A DNA stretch of 64,000 nucleotides, taken from NCBI RefSeq assembly GCF_007680605.1, contig NZ_VEIO01000001.1:248001-312000 (forward strand), written 5' to 3'. This document shows, piece after piece, positions 1 through 9,917 of the stretch (position 1 is its first letter; each line of letters begins with the position of its first letter). The position numbers and the translations under genes were made by a program. The stretch comes from Paenibacillus xylanexedens (GTDB lineage Bacteria > Bacillota > Bacilli > Paenibacillales > Paenibacillaceae). The notes beneath the pieces were generated by a model. That model was not told where the DNA came from. It searched no databases and was given only the letters and a program-made list of their open reading frames with translations.

Positions 1-1
1 T

Positions 2-661
2 AACGAAGTAATCAGCAGTATCATGCTGAACTGGATTGGTCTGTACTTGGCTAATCTGATCGTACGTCAATTTCTGTTATTGCAAGGGGAAAACCGTTCC
101 GTTAATATTAGCGATTCTGCCTCAATCAGTTTGACTTGGCTTTCTGAATTGATGGGTAATTCACGTGTTCATATGGGAACGTTGATTGCTCTTGTGATGG
201 CGGTGCTCTTTTATATTTACATGTGGAAAACAAAGCAGGGTTATGAAATCCGTGCCGTCGGTTATAACCCGAATGCGGCGGAATATGCAGGTATGCATGT
301 TAACCGGAATATCGTCAAAGCGATGTTTATCAGTGGTATGCTTGCTGGGCTTGGCGGAGCGTTCCAGGTTCTCGGGGTGTTCCAGTATCAGACCGTAATG
401 TCAGGTTCGCCAGGCACGGGGTTTGACGGGATCGCAGTCGCTTTGATTGGTCTGAATCATCCGTTTGGAGTGTTACTTGGTGCGTTGCTCTTTGGTACGC
501 TTACTTACGGTTCTGCAGGAATGAGCTTTGCTGCGGATGTACCACCTGAGATTATTCGGATTGTCATCGGTTCGATTATCTTCTTCATTGCCGCACAAGG
601 CATCGTGCGCTGGGTACTTAAACCGTTCTATTCCAAGCGCAAGAAAGAGAAGGTGTTGTAG
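2..661 (+). CDS. Nucleoside-type ABC transporter permease (5' end cut off)
   Basis: This is an inner-membrane permease subunit of a BMP/CUT2-like importer, of the family that includes B. subtilis NupP (YufP), which imports nucleosides with a lipoprotein binding protein. The reading frame is open from the first bases of the window (N-E-V-I-S-S-I-M-L-N-W-I), so the true start lies upstream and about 220 residues are visible. Hydrophobic membrane segments alternate with the permease signature region RAVGYNPNAAEYAGM, followed by a Gly-rich segment (GMLAGLGGAFQVLG) typical of the family. It ends one base before the next permease gene, so the two are translationally coupled and presumably form the heterodimeric channel. 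The family is clear; the substrate is inferred from family members only. Confidence 0.85.
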   Translation, partial: NEVISSIMLNWIGLYLANLIVRQFLLLQGENRSVNISDSASISLTWLSELMGNSRVHMGTLIALVMAVLFYIYMWKTKQGYEIRAVGYNPNAAEYAGMHVNRNIVKAMFISGMLAGLGGAFQVLGVFQYQTVMSGSPGTGFDGIAVALIGLNHPFGVLLGALLFGTLTYGSAGMSFAADVPPEIIRIVIGSIIFFIAAQGIVRWVLKPFYSKRKKEKVL

Positions 662-1624
662 ATGGACTTGTTGACAATCGGGCAAATTATCAATACGACG
701 CTTGTCTTTGCTACGGCATTGATTTTTGCTTCCCTTGGCGGGATTTTCTCGGAAAAATCCGGGGTAACGAACCTCGGACTTGAAGGTTTCATGGTGTTTG
801 GTGCGTTTGCTGCCGGCATTGGTGCTCACTATGCTCAGGAAGCAGGTATGGGCGGGACAACTTCGGCTTGGATGGGGGTACTGGTCGCCATCGTGCTTGG
901 CGTGCTCGTTTCACTTATTCACGCTGTAGCATCGATTACGTTCAAAGCTGATCAGATTATCAGCGGTATCGTCATTAACTTTTTGGCGGCAGGAAGTACA
1001 TTGTATCTGGTAAAACTGCTGTTTGAAGGTTCAGGTGACTCACCTTTGGTTCAAGGCTTCAGCAAATTCAATGTGCCGTTTCTCGAAAATATTCCTTTGC
1101 TTGGAGAAGCATTTTTCAAGAATGTATATCCAACGACGTATCTGGCGATTTTGTTTGTGTTCTTGACATACTACATCTTGTTTAAAACACCGTTTGGACT
1201 TCGTCTGCGTTCTGTAGGTGAACATCCAAGTGCGGCGGATACCGTTGGGGTTAAAGTCCGTCGTTACCGTTATGTTGCTGTTATGATCAGTGGTGCGCTT
1301 GCTGCGATTGGTGGAGCAGCCATTACATTGACGACAACAGGTACATTTTCGCACAATACCGTTTCCGGTCAAGGTTACATTGCGATTGCAGCGATGATCT
1401 TTGGTAAATGGAATCCAATCGGTGCTTTCGGCGCGGCTGTATTTTTCGGATTCTCTCAAGCGATCCGTAACTATGTGCAATTGTTTGAATGGTCACAGAG
1501 TATTCCCCAGGAAATTATTTTCATGTTGCCTTACCTGCTTACGATCATTGTTCTGGTGGCTGCGGTTGGACGTTCTTCGGCTCCATCTGCACTGGGCGAA
1601 CCGTATGATCCTGGTAAAAGGTAA
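662..1624 (+). CDS. Nucleoside-type ABC transporter permease, second subunit
   Basis: The product has 320 residues and about eight to ten hydrophobic segments, and resembles B. subtilis NupQ (YufQ). It is the partner of the permease directly upstream, whose stop codon abuts this ATG. Diagnostic segments are the N-terminal SLGGIFSEKSGVTNLGLEG motif (about residues 24-42) and FGLRLRSVGEHPSAADTVGV in the middle (about 179-198), which are characteristic of BMP-family nucleoside permeases. The ATPase and binding-protein genes must lie upstream, outside the window. A strong hairpin terminator 50 bases downstream ends the operon. Nucleoside specificity is inferred from the family and not visible in the sequence. 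Confidence 0.88.
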   Translation: MDLLTIGQIINTTLVFATALIFASLGGIFSEKSGVTNLGLEGFMVFGAFAAGIGAHYAQEAGMGGTTSAWMGVLVAIVLGVLVSLIHAVASITFKADQIISGIVINFLAAGSTLYLVKLLFEGSGDSPLVQGFSKFNVPFLENIPLLGEAFFKNVYPTTYLAILFVFLTYYILFKTPFGLRLRSVGEHPSAADTVGVKVRRYRYVAVMISGALAAIGGAAITLTTTGTFSHNTVSGQGYIAIAAMIFGKWNPIGAFGAAVFFGFSQAIRNYVQLFEWSQSIPQEIIFMLPYLLTIIVLVAAVGRSSAPSALGEPYDPGKR

Positions 1625-1673
1625 CTTTAGCAAAGAGGATATCTTTTGGTATCCAAAAGATTATTCGAAAAAA

Positions 1674-1702
1674 GATCCGCCTTTAAGCGGGTCTTTTTTT
1701 TT
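1674..1702 (+). terminator. Rho-independent terminator of the ABC permease operon
   Basis: The stem GATCCGC/GCGGGTC with loop CTTTAA (one G-T pair) is followed by a run of nine T. Confidence 0.9.
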
Positions 1703-1808
1703 GTGCGTTCCATTGTAGTACCCAACTTTTTCGGTAGGGACAAAGAAACAGGCGAATTCGGTCATGGACGAATACACTGTTTTGAATGATCCGAGGAGGA
1801 GGGATAGT

Positions 1809-2183
1809 ATGAGAAAACAGGTTACGCGTACTGCAGCGATGAAACTTATAGGCAAAAACATAGTTGCGGTCAAGAAAGACGGTACTCGGGTTACGGGGAA
1901 ACTGTTAAAAGTATCAGGTAACAAACTCGTTCTCAAGCATTTAGGTGGAAAAAAAGTACGTACCAAAGCCATCTTGCCTTTGGTATTATTTGATCTGCTG
2001 GCCATTGCGACCTTACCTTACGCTTATGGACAGGGCCCGGGATTCGGACCAGGGTATGGTCCAGGTCCGAAACCTGATTGTTGCCAAGGGTACGGCCCTG
2101 GTTATGGTCCCGGACCGGGTTACGGCCCAGGCCCAGGATATGGTCCTTATGGTCCCGGACCGAGACCGCCTGGATTTTTCTAA
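1809..2183 (+). CDS. Small protein: LSm-like N-terminus and Gly/Pro/Tyr repeat tail
   Basis: The product has 124 residues. I chose the ATG at 1809 because GAGGAGGAGGG lies just upstream; the frame is open further upstream but without a ribosome site. Residues about 14-52 (KNIVAVKKDGTRVTGKLLKV and on) have the alternating strand pattern G..V.V...DG..V.G.L..V of small beta-barrel, LSm-like folds. A short hydrophobic stretch (LPLVLFDLLAIATLP) follows. The last 50 residues are built from GPGYGPGP-type units with one Cys-Cys pair. Similar Gly/Pro/Tyr-rich tails occur in spore-coat or surface proteins of bacilli, but I do not recognise the protein. A coat role is only a guess from composition. Confidence 0.7.
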   Translation: MRKQVTRTAAMKLIGKNIVAVKKDGTRVTGKLLKVSGNKLVLKHLGGKKVRTKAILPLVLFDLLAIATLPYAYGQGPGFGPGYGPGPKPDCCQGYGPGYGPGPGYGPGPGYGPYGPGPRPPGFF

Positions 2184-2189
2184 ACATGA

Positions 2190-2636
2190 CTAGAGTCTTT
2201 TTTCCATTTCGTAACAGCGACTGATCAGGATATATCTCAGGTTTTGATAGCCGTTTTTTTGATAGAATTGATTTCCCTTGGTATTGCCTTCATCCACCAT
2301 GACTTTGGATTTTTTGCAACCACGGGATACCGCAAAGTTCTCTGCTTCATGCAGTAACGTCTGTCCGTAACGTTTACGTTGCTCTTTCGAACTAACGGCC
2401 ATCATATCAACGTAAAGCAGTTCTCCGTGCATAAGAAAATGAATGAATGCCACAGCAGGTTTATTTGGCTCCGGCGAGATTACAAAGGTCATGCCCCTGT
2501 TCATTCGCAGGGGTATTTCTTTGCGTATTTTATGGATTTCCTTCTCGCTCATATGTGATAAAGGAACAAGCTGTGTGTCAATCAGCTTCATAATTGCGCC
2601 GTCATCCAGTTTGGATAAACGCTGACGAATGATCAT
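2190..2636 (-). CDS. GNAT-family N-acetyltransferase
   Basis: The product has 148 residues. The start at 2636 (ATGATCATTCGT) is preceded at good spacing by AAAGGAGGCC; a longer open frame reaching 2813 has no ribosome site and runs into the ilvB promoter. The fold signature is visible: strand 4 around LLYVDMMAVSSKEQRKRYGQ (the V-x-x-x-x-R-x-x-G/A acetyl-CoA loop), a helix HEAENFAV, and the C-terminal strand NTKGNQFYQKNGYQ, the usual GNAT ending. The substrate is unknown. It faces the downstream small-protein gene tail to tail with a 6-base gap. The divergent T-box leader starts about 150 bases upstream. Confidence 0.8.
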   Translation of the reverse strand: MIIRQRLSKLDDGAIMKLIDTQLVPLSHMSEKEIHKIRKEIPLRMNRGMTFVISPEPNKPAVAFIHFLMHGELLYVDMMAVSSKEQRKRYGQTLLHEAENFAVSRGCKKSKVMVDEGNTKGNQFYQKNGYQNLRYILISRCYEMEKRL

Positions 2637-2788
2637 GCGGGGCCTCCTTTCAAGGCCGGTCGTGCGGCCTGTATATCTTATGCCTGGTGCGAGATAAAAG
2701 GTGACTGCATGAAGGGCGGACATTGGGGCAATCATAGAGTGGAGAGCGTGTGTGGACCTGGTCAGCACATTTTTATCAAAAACAGGTA

Positions 2789-2818
2789 TTGACTTATCGG
2801 TTAGAGGAATCATATAAT
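2789..2818 (+). promoter_or_regulatory. Sigma-A type promoter of the ilv operon
   Basis: TTGACT (2789-2794) and TATAAT (2813-2818) are separated by 18 bases. They lie just upstream of the T-box leader, so transcription would start near 2825. Confidence 0.75.
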
Positions 2819-2834
2819 GTTCCTAACATTTAAC

Positions 2835-3190
2835 GAGAATATTTCATCGGCTATGAAGAGGACGAAGTTTTAAGGGCTCTTTTGCTCAGAGAGTGGATGG
2901 ATTTGCTGAAACCACCACCATTACCCCTTATATACGAGCTCACCTCGGAGCTGTTTTCCTGAAAAGCACTGAATCGTCAAATTCATTGCGTATTAGGGAG
3001 AATCGTAAGTCTGCGTTACAGACAACAGGTATGGGAGACGACTCTGTTCGTTTGAACATCGTTTTGTTATACCTGGTAAGGTCCGTTATTGCGAAATTTC
3101 GGACAAAGTTGGGTGGTACCACGGAAGCGATAACCTTTCGTCCCTCGCAAGCATGAACTTGTTTGCAGGGATGGAAGGTTTTTTTTGTAA
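2835..3190 (+). ncRNA. T-box leader (Leu specifier) of ilvB
   Basis: The leader carries the invariant T-box GGGTGGTACCACGG at 3111-3124, an AGAGAG stem I start near 2888, and a specifier region reading CTC-A at 2939-2942. The bases around it (CTCACCTCGGAGC) line up with the pheS leader in this same window (TTCACTCCGGAGC), which supports CTC, a leucine codon, as specifier. The competing terminator, with arms AACCTTTCGTCCCT and AGGGATGGAAGGTT and a T run, spans 3132-3188. Uncharged tRNA-Leu would pair with the T-box and allow read-through into ilvB. Operon control by leucine matches the known ilv-leu leader of Bacillus. Confidence 0.92.
3132..3188 (+). terminator. T-box regulated terminator before ilvB
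   Basis: The hairpin AACCTTTCGTCCCT...AGGGATGGAAGGTT is followed by TTTTTT. Its 5' arm overlaps the region downstream of the T-box that would form the antiterminator. Confidence 0.9.
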
Positions 3191-3234
3191 CTTTAAATGT
3201 CAGAATGGTGTAAATTCCGAGAGGAGGATGACTG

Positions 3235-4986
3235 ATGGGAGCTCATATTCCAGAAGTACGATCGACAGATGAATTACGTGAAAAATGGATGAAGCCGGAG
3301 GTCATTAGCGGCTCCGAGATTCTGCTGAGAAGTTTGCTGCTTGAAGGTGTTGAGTGTGTGTTTGGTTATCCAGGCGGCGCCGTGTTGTATATCTATGATG
3401 CAATGTATGGCTTTGAAGATTTCAAACACGTTCTTACACGTCACGAACAAGGAGCCATTCACGCAGCTGATGGTTATGCACGTGCGAGCGGCAAGGTTGG
3501 TGTCTGTATCGCGACTTCCGGCCCGGGTGCTACAAACCTTGTAACCGGTATTGCAACAGCTTATATGGATTCCGTTCCGTTGGTGGTTATAACAGGTAAT
3601 GTTGTTTCCAGCCTGATTGGCTCAGATGCTTTCCAGGAAGCGGACATTACGGGAATTACAATGCCGATCACCAAACACAGCTATCTGGTCAAAGATGTAA
3701 AAGATCTGCCGGGTATCATTCATGAAGCGTTCCATATCGCAAACACGGGTCGCAAAGGACCGGTACTGATCGACATTCCGAAAGACGTGTCTGCAAACAA
3801 AACATTGTTTGAACCACACACGGAACCTGTTATATTGAGAGGGTACAATCCACGGACGGTACCGAACAAGCTGCAGGTTGAGCGTTTGGCACAAGCGATC
3901 CAGGAAGCTGAACGTCCAATGATTCTTGCTGGCGGCGGAGTCGTTTACTCCGGTGGACACGAAGCGCTTTTTGAGTTCGTTGAGAAGACGGGTATTCCGA
4001 TCACGACAACACTTCTGGGACTTGGCGCTTTCCCAAGCGGGCATGAGCTTTGGACCGGAATGCCGGGAATGCACGGAACCTACACATCGAACATGGCAAT
4101 TCAGCAATCGGACTTGCTCATTAACATCGGTGCAAGATTTGATGACCGGGTAACGGGTAAGCTGGACGGATTCGCACCACATGCGAAAATTGTTCATATC
4201 GACATTGATCCTGCAGAGATCGGCAAAAACATTGCGACAGATATTCCGATCGTAGGCGATGTGAAAACGGTACTGGAGATTGCTAATAAGGAAGTTGGAC
4301 GTGCTGAACGTGCCGATGCCTGGAGAGATCAGATCAAACAGTGGAAACAGGAAAAGCCGTATTCCTACACGGATTCGGATGAAGTGTTAAAACCGCAATG
4401 GGTGGTTGAATTGTTGAACGATACCACAAAAGGTGAAGCAATCGTAACAACGGATGTTGGACAACATCAGATGTGGGCAGCTCAATACTACAAATTTAAC
4501 CAACCGCGTTCATGGGTTACTTCAGGTGGACTTGGAACGATGGGCTTTGGATTCCCTTCTGCGATTGGTGCACAAATGGCGAATCCGGATCGACTGGTTA
4601 TCTCCATTAACGGAGATGGCGGGATGCAGATGTGTTCTCAGGAACTGGCAATCTGTGCGATCAACAACATTCCGGTTAAAATCGTAATCATCAACAATGA
4701 AGTTCTTGGTATGGTGCGCCAGTGGCAGGAACTGATCTATGAAAACCGATACAGCCATATCGACCTGGCAGGAAGCCCTGATTTCGTGAAGTTGGCTGAA
4801 GCCTACGGCGTGAAGGGTTTACGTGCAACAAACAAGGAAGAAGCTGAGCGCGCTTGGCAGGAAGCTTTGGATACGCCAGGGCCAGTCGTTGTAGAATTTG
4901 TTGTACGCAAGGATGAAAATGTATATCCAATGGTTCCGCAAGGAGCAACAATCGATCAAATGCTGATGGGAGATGCTGAAGAATGA
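3235..4986 (+). CDS. ilvB: Acetolactate synthase, large (catalytic) subunit
   Basis: This thiamine-diphosphate enzyme condenses two pyruvates to acetolactate, or pyruvate with 2-oxobutyrate, the first common step of valine, leucine and isoleucine synthesis. It has 583 residues, normal for the family. Visible are the FGYPGGAVL motif (about 43-51), the catalytic Glu in the HEQGAIHAADGYA segment (about residue 71), the FAD-region central domain, and the ThDP-binding GDGGMQM...NNEVLGMV motif near residues 460-490. The start is ATG with GAGAGGAGG upstream. The stop overlaps the ilvN start by four bases (ATGA), so the regulatory subunit is translationally coupled. Expression is governed by the upstream Leu T-box. 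Confidence 0.97.
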   Translation: MGAHIPEVRSTDELREKWMKPEVISGSEILLRSLLLEGVECVFGYPGGAVLYIYDAMYGFEDFKHVLTRHEQGAIHAADGYARASGKVGVCIATSGPGATNLVTGIATAYMDSVPLVVITGNVVSSLIGSDAFQEADITGITMPITKHSYLVKDVKDLPGIIHEAFHIANTGRKGPVLIDIPKDVSANKTLFEPHTEPVILRGYNPRTVPNKLQVERLAQAIQEAERPMILAGGGVVYSGGHEALFEFVEKTGIPITTTLLGLGAFPSGHELWTGMPGMHGTYTSNMAIQQSDLLINIGARFDDRVTGKLDGFAPHAKIVHIDIDPAEIGKNIATDIPIVGDVKTVLEIANKEVGRAERADAWRDQIKQWKQEKPYSYTDSDEVLKPQWVVELLNDTTKGEAIVTTDVGQHQMWAAQYYKFNQPRSWVTSGGLGTMGFGFPSAIGAQMANPDRLVISINGDGGMQMCSQELAICAINNIPVKIVIINNEVLGMVRQWQELIYENRYSHIDLAGSPDFVKLAEAYGVKGLRATNKEEAERAWQEALDTPGPVVVEFVVRKDENVYPMVPQGATIDQMLMGDAEE

Positions 4987-5465
4987 TAAGACATACGATT
5001 TCGATATTGGTTAACGACCAGCCAGGTGTCCTTCAGCGTGTATCCGGATTGTTTGGTCGACGCGGGTATAACATCGAAAGCATTACAGTAGGTCAATCTG
5101 AAGAGCCCGGACTTTCCCGGATGGTCATTGTGACGATTGGTGACGACAAAACGCTTGAACAGATTGAGAAACAATTGTATAAGATCATTGATGTCATCAA
5201 AGTGGTTGATTTTAGCCTGAAACCGATGGTTGCACGTGAACTCGCGCTGATCAAGGTGAAGGCAGAGCCTTCCGAGCGTCCGGAAATTTTGGGTGTGGTG
5301 GAAACATTCCGTGCATCCGTTGTTGATGTAGGCCCAGCAAGTCTAATGGTACAGGCCGTTGGTGATACGGACAAAATTGATGCGATGATCGAACTGCTCA
5401 AGCCATATGGCATTCGTGAATTGTCCCGTACAGGCGTAACGGCATTGGTACGAGGCAACGTATAG
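4983..5465 (+). CDS. ilvN: Acetolactate synthase, small regulatory subunit
   Basis: The product has 160 residues (family also called IlvH). It binds and activates the catalytic subunit and carries valine feedback inhibition through an N-terminal ACT domain. The ACT domain is clear at residues 4-75 (HTISILVNDQPGVLQRVSGL, then GYNIESITVGQSEEPGLSR), followed by the typical C-terminal ALS_ss region starting with RELALIKVKAEPSERPEI and ending with ELSRTGVTALVRG. The start ATG overlaps the ilvB stop. A 331-base gap with inverted repeats separates it from ilvC. Confidence 0.96.
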   Translation: MIRHTISILVNDQPGVLQRVSGLFGRRGYNIESITVGQSEEPGLSRMVIVTIGDDKTLEQIEKQLYKIIDVIKVVDFSLKPMVARELALIKVKAEPSERPEILGVVETFRASVVDVGPASLMVQAVGDTDKIDAMIELLKPYGIRELSRTGVTALVRGNV

Positions 5466-5627
5466 AGGTATAATGAAACCAAAATGGGCTGATCCATACA
5501 TGAGCACAATGATTTACTTGTGAAAATGCACAGTTAGCGTAAAATAAATGCTATCTGATCCAAATGTGTCAGTCCAGTAACTGCTGTAAAGTAACATTTT
5601 AGTGATGTAACGCTTGAAAAGAGAGCC

Positions 5628-6789
<1,162 letters not shown>

Positions 6790-6858
6790 GCAACGATTCC
6801 GTTCACTTTTTTGAACAAGCATCTTAAGGGATTCGAGCAACTTACAGCGTGAACTGGT

Positions 6859-6891
6859 AATAGCGGCCGTGCTTATGCGTGAGCCGCTATT
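6859..6891 (+). terminator. Hairpin between ilvC and leuA (weak terminator or stability element)
   Basis: AATAGCGGC and GCCGCTATT form a 9-bp stem with a 15-base loop. Only CTGGTTT follows, so it may be a leaky terminator or 3' stabiliser and not an operon end. Confidence 0.5.
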
Positions 6892-6930
6892 CTGGTTTAC
6901 AGAAATGAATAATATGCAGGGGGTGCGAAG

Positions 6931-8472
6931 GTGCGTAAAATCTATGTATTTGACACAACGCTGCGTGACGGAGAACAGTCTCCAGGAGTCAATCTGAACA
7001 CTCGCGAGAAGGTGGAGATTGCCCATCAACTGGAGCGTCTAGGCATTGACCGGATGGAAGCAGGTTTCCCGGCAGCATCTCCGGGTGACTTGGCCGCAGT
7101 TAACGCCGTAGCGAAAGCGGTTAAAAATATTACAGTGATCGGTTTGTCCCGCTCCAGAGAGCAGGATATTGACGCGGTGAAGGAAGCACTTAAAGGTGCA
7201 GAAGACCCGTGCATTCACGTATTTTTGGCCACTTCGCCAATCCATCGCCAGCATAAGTTGCGCATGGACAAAGCGCAGGTTCTGGACACGGCTCGCTCTG
7301 CGATTCGTTATGCGAAGAAGACATTTTCCAAGATTGAGTTTTCTCTGGAGGATGCAGGACGTACCGAGTATGATTTCCTCGTGGAAATGGTAAATATGGC
7401 CGTTGAAGAGGGTGCTTCTGTCGTTAACATTCCAGATACGGTCGGTTACCTGAGCCCATATGAATACGGGAATATTTTCAAACATCTGAAAGAAAATGTT
7501 CATAACATCGATAAAGTTCAGCTGAGTGCACACTGTCACAACGATCTGGGGATGGCCACGGCGAATACGCTTGCCGCCATTTTGAACGGAGCCGATCAGA
7601 TTGAAGGTACGATTAACGGCATCGGAGAGCGTGCAGGCAACACGGCGATTGAAGAAATTGCGATGGCACTCGAAACACGTCAGGAGTTTTTCCAGGCGAA
7701 AACGACATTGCAGTTGTCCGAGATCGCGCGTACCAGCCGTTTGGTTAGCCGTTTGACCGGTATGGTTGTTCCCGGCAACAAAGCAATCGTTGGCGCTAAT
7801 GCCTTTGCTCATGAGTCGGGTATCCACCAGGATGGCATGCTAAAGGAGAAAACAACCTACGAGATCATGACGCCAGAAACGATCGGTCTTAAAGAGAGCA
7901 AGCTAGTGCTTGGTAAACACTCTGGACGTCACGCGTTCCGTGAACGCTTGATTGACCTCGGATATGAACTGGATGACGAGGCGTTGAACCGTGCATTTGC
8001 ACAATTTAAAGATCTGGCAGACAAGAAAAAAGAAGTTACCGATGAAGACCTGCTTGCCGTTATCGAAGAAAAATTACAGGATGCACCTGAGGTGTACAAA
8101 TTGGAATCGATCTTTGTTACGTACGGTGATGAATCCGTGCCTACAGCCAAGGTGCGTATTGCTACGCTGGACGGTGAAACGGTGGAGAAACAGGCGGAAG
8201 GTAATGGTTCGGTGGATGCGATCTATAACGCTATTGATCAGGTGAGCGGAGAAGAAGTAACGTTATCTGATTATTCCATCAAATCCGTAACACACGGCAA
8301 AGATGCACTCGGTGAAGTGCATGTTGTCCTTACTCAGAATCAAGTTTCTGTTCAAGGACGCGGCGTGAGCACAGATATTCTCGGTGCTAGTGCGCGTGCG
8401 TATGTAGATGGGTTGAACCAGCTCATTGAGAAACGTAAAACATACACCAACCGTGTTAACGTCAATTTGTAG
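6931..8472 (+). CDS. leuA: 2-Isopropylmalate synthase
   Basis: The enzyme condenses acetyl-CoA with 2-oxoisovalerate, the committed step of leucine synthesis. It has 513 residues and a GTG start preceded by GCAGGGGG. The DRE-TIM barrel signature FDTTLRDGEQSPG is at residues 7-19, the metal-binding HCHNDLGMATAN near 200-211, and NGIGERAGN near 229. The C-terminal LeuA allosteric domain (from about residue 380, including YKLESIFVTYGD) is complete, so leucine feedback control is expected. It is the last gene of the ilvB-ilvN-ilvC-leuA run. A very long hairpin terminator follows, facing a convergent gene. Confidence 0.97.
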   Translation: MRKIYVFDTTLRDGEQSPGVNLNTREKVEIAHQLERLGIDRMEAGFPAASPGDLAAVNAVAKAVKNITVIGLSRSREQDIDAVKEALKGAEDPCIHVFLATSPIHRQHKLRMDKAQVLDTARSAIRYAKKTFSKIEFSLEDAGRTEYDFLVEMVNMAVEEGASVVNIPDTVGYLSPYEYGNIFKHLKENVHNIDKVQLSAHCHNDLGMATANTLAAILNGADQIEGTINGIGERAGNTAIEEIAMALETRQEFFQAKTTLQLSEIARTSRLVSRLTGMVVPGNKAIVGANAFAHESGIHQDGMLKEKTTYEIMTPETIGLKESKLVLGKHSGRHAFRERLIDLGYELDDEALNRAFAQFKDLADKKKEVTDEDLLAVIEEKLQDAPEVYKLESIFVTYGDESVPTAKVRIATLDGETVEKQAEGNGSVDAIYNAIDQVSGEEVTLSDYSIKSVTHGKDALGEVHVVLTQNQVSVQGRGVSTDILGASARAYVDGLNQLIEKRKTYTNRVNVNL

Positions 8473-8576
8473 AAGAGTACTGCACGGTGTGCTTGAAGTA
8501 CAGACATACAAACCTGCCAATTAGGTGGGAATAGTAAGGCCAAAGCCGATTTAGCAAAGCAAAAGCCGAACATATT

Positions 8577-8675
8577 AAAAAGTCTGACCCTTCTGGAGTG
8601 GACTGTACCTTGTAGTGTAGACGTTATGAAGTCTATCTATGAGGGTACAGTCCTGCGAGGGTCAGACTTTTTTTA
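8577..8675. terminator. Long bidirectional terminator between leuA and the aldo/keto reductase
   Basis: AAAAAGTCTGACCCT pairs with AGGGTCAGACTTTTT across about 65 bases, with an inner stem GGACTGTACC/GGTACAGTCC and a further GTAGAC/GTCTAT hairpin. A and T runs on both sides let it serve both convergent genes. Confidence 0.88.
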
Positions 8676-8685
8676 GAGTATCAAT

Positions 8686-9666
8686 TTACCACGCGTATGC
8701 GTTAGGCGCGTGTCCACCAGGACCAGGGAAGATTTCATCCAAACGGTTGAGTGTAGACTCATCCAGTGTCATGTCAAGACATTTCAAGGCAGTTTCGAAT
8801 TGCTCCAGTGTGCGCGGACCAATGATTGGCGCAGTAACAGCCGGATTAGCAGCAACCCAGGCAAGTGCAACTGTATCCTGTGGCTCACCAAGATCACGGC
8901 AAAGTGCGGCGAAATCTTCAAGTTGCGTCTGATGCTTCTCAATTCGTTCTGCGATACCTCCACTGCGTGTCCCTTCAAGTTTCTGTAAGGCATTACGTCC
9001 GAGCAAACCGCCATCCAGCGGGCTCCATGGAATAACGCCAAGCCCGAGCGCTTTAGCGGCTGGTAATACCTCCAGCTCAGGCAGACGGCAATTCAGGCTG
9101 TATTTATGCTGCTCCGATACAAGGCCGAGGAAGTGACGGTTTTTCGCTTCGCTCTGAGCAAGGGCAATTTGCCAAGCGGCGAAATTACTTGAGCCGACAT
9201 ATCCGATTTTGCCTTGGTATACTGCATGCTCGAATGCACCCCACAACTCGTCCCATGTGATAACAGGGTCAACATGGTGCATCTGGTATAATTCAATATG
9301 ATCGGTTTGCAGACGCTGAAGAGAGCCTTCAAGGTGACGTCTGATTTTATATGCGGAGAGACCGGCTTCGTTGTTAGGGCCATCTGTTTCATCATGCATG
9401 GAACCGTAGACTTTCGTGGCAAGCACAACCTTCTCACGTCTGCCTCCGCCTTGTTTGAACCAGCGCCCGATGATCTCTTCTGTCAGACCGGAATTTTCAC
9501 CCCAGCCATAGATGTTAGCGGTATCAAAAAAGTTCACCCCGGCATCCAGTGCTGCGTCCATAATGCGGAAAGCTTCTTTCTCGTCCGTGGCTGGTCCAAA
9601 ATTCATCGTACCAAGACAGATACGGCTGACCTTAAGGCCTGATTTACCCAAATACGAGTATTGCAT
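8686..9666 (-). CDS. Aldo/keto reductase
   Basis: This NADPH-dependent oxidoreductase has 326 residues. I chose the ATG at 9666 (MQYSYLGKSGLKVS): GGAGGG sits 9 bases before it but directly touches the alternative ATG at 9675. The AKR barrel is complete, with FDTANIYGWGENS (catalytic Asp and Tyr), LATKVYG (Lys), and YQMHHVDP with its following region (His). The cofactor segment PLDGGLLG and the C-terminal AAVTAPIIGPRTLEQFE fit the family that includes B. subtilis YhdN/IolS-type reductases. The substrate is unknown. It is inserted between leuA and leuB on the opposite strand and is unlikely to belong to leucine synthesis. Confidence 0.88.
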   Translation of the reverse strand: MQYSYLGKSGLKVSRICLGTMNFGPATDEKEAFRIMDAALDAGVNFFDTANIYGWGENSGLTEEIIGRWFKQGGGRREKVVLATKVYGSMHDETDGPNNEAGLSAYKIRRHLEGSLQRLQTDHIELYQMHHVDPVITWDELWGAFEHAVYQGKIGYVGSSNFAAWQIALAQSEAKNRHFLGLVSEQHKYSLNCRLPELEVLPAAKALGLGVIPWSPLDGGLLGRNALQKLEGTRSGGIAERIEKHQTQLEDFAALCRDLGEPQDTVALAWVAANPAVTAPIIGPRTLEQFETALKCLDMTLDESTLNRLDEIFPGPGGHAPNAYAW

Positions 9667-9917
9667 GTCAAACATCCCTCCAGCATACTTGATTTGATTT
9701 CAGCTATATTTTACCTTACCCTGAACTGGCGAACAACTTCGAAGCTTGTCATTATCCTTCTTATAGGCAAAAACTATTAAAGTCATAGATTGTATATCTT
9801 GGTCAAATGACCGTAGAATATGATACAAAGAAGAGAGTTATTTATGAGACGATGTTTACACAGAAACGCCAACATGAGCGGATCAGTGATGAATGAAGAT
9901 GAGGGAGTGGACAACCT

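Noticed and set aside
2637-2813. N-terminal extension of the GNAT gene to 2813
   Set aside because: It runs through the ilvB promoter and lacks a ribosome site; the ATG at 2636 is well placed.
5472-5522. 16-codon ORF (MKPKWADPYMSTMIYL) right after ilvN
   Set aside because: The ribosome site is weak and there is no evidence of conservation; too short to support.
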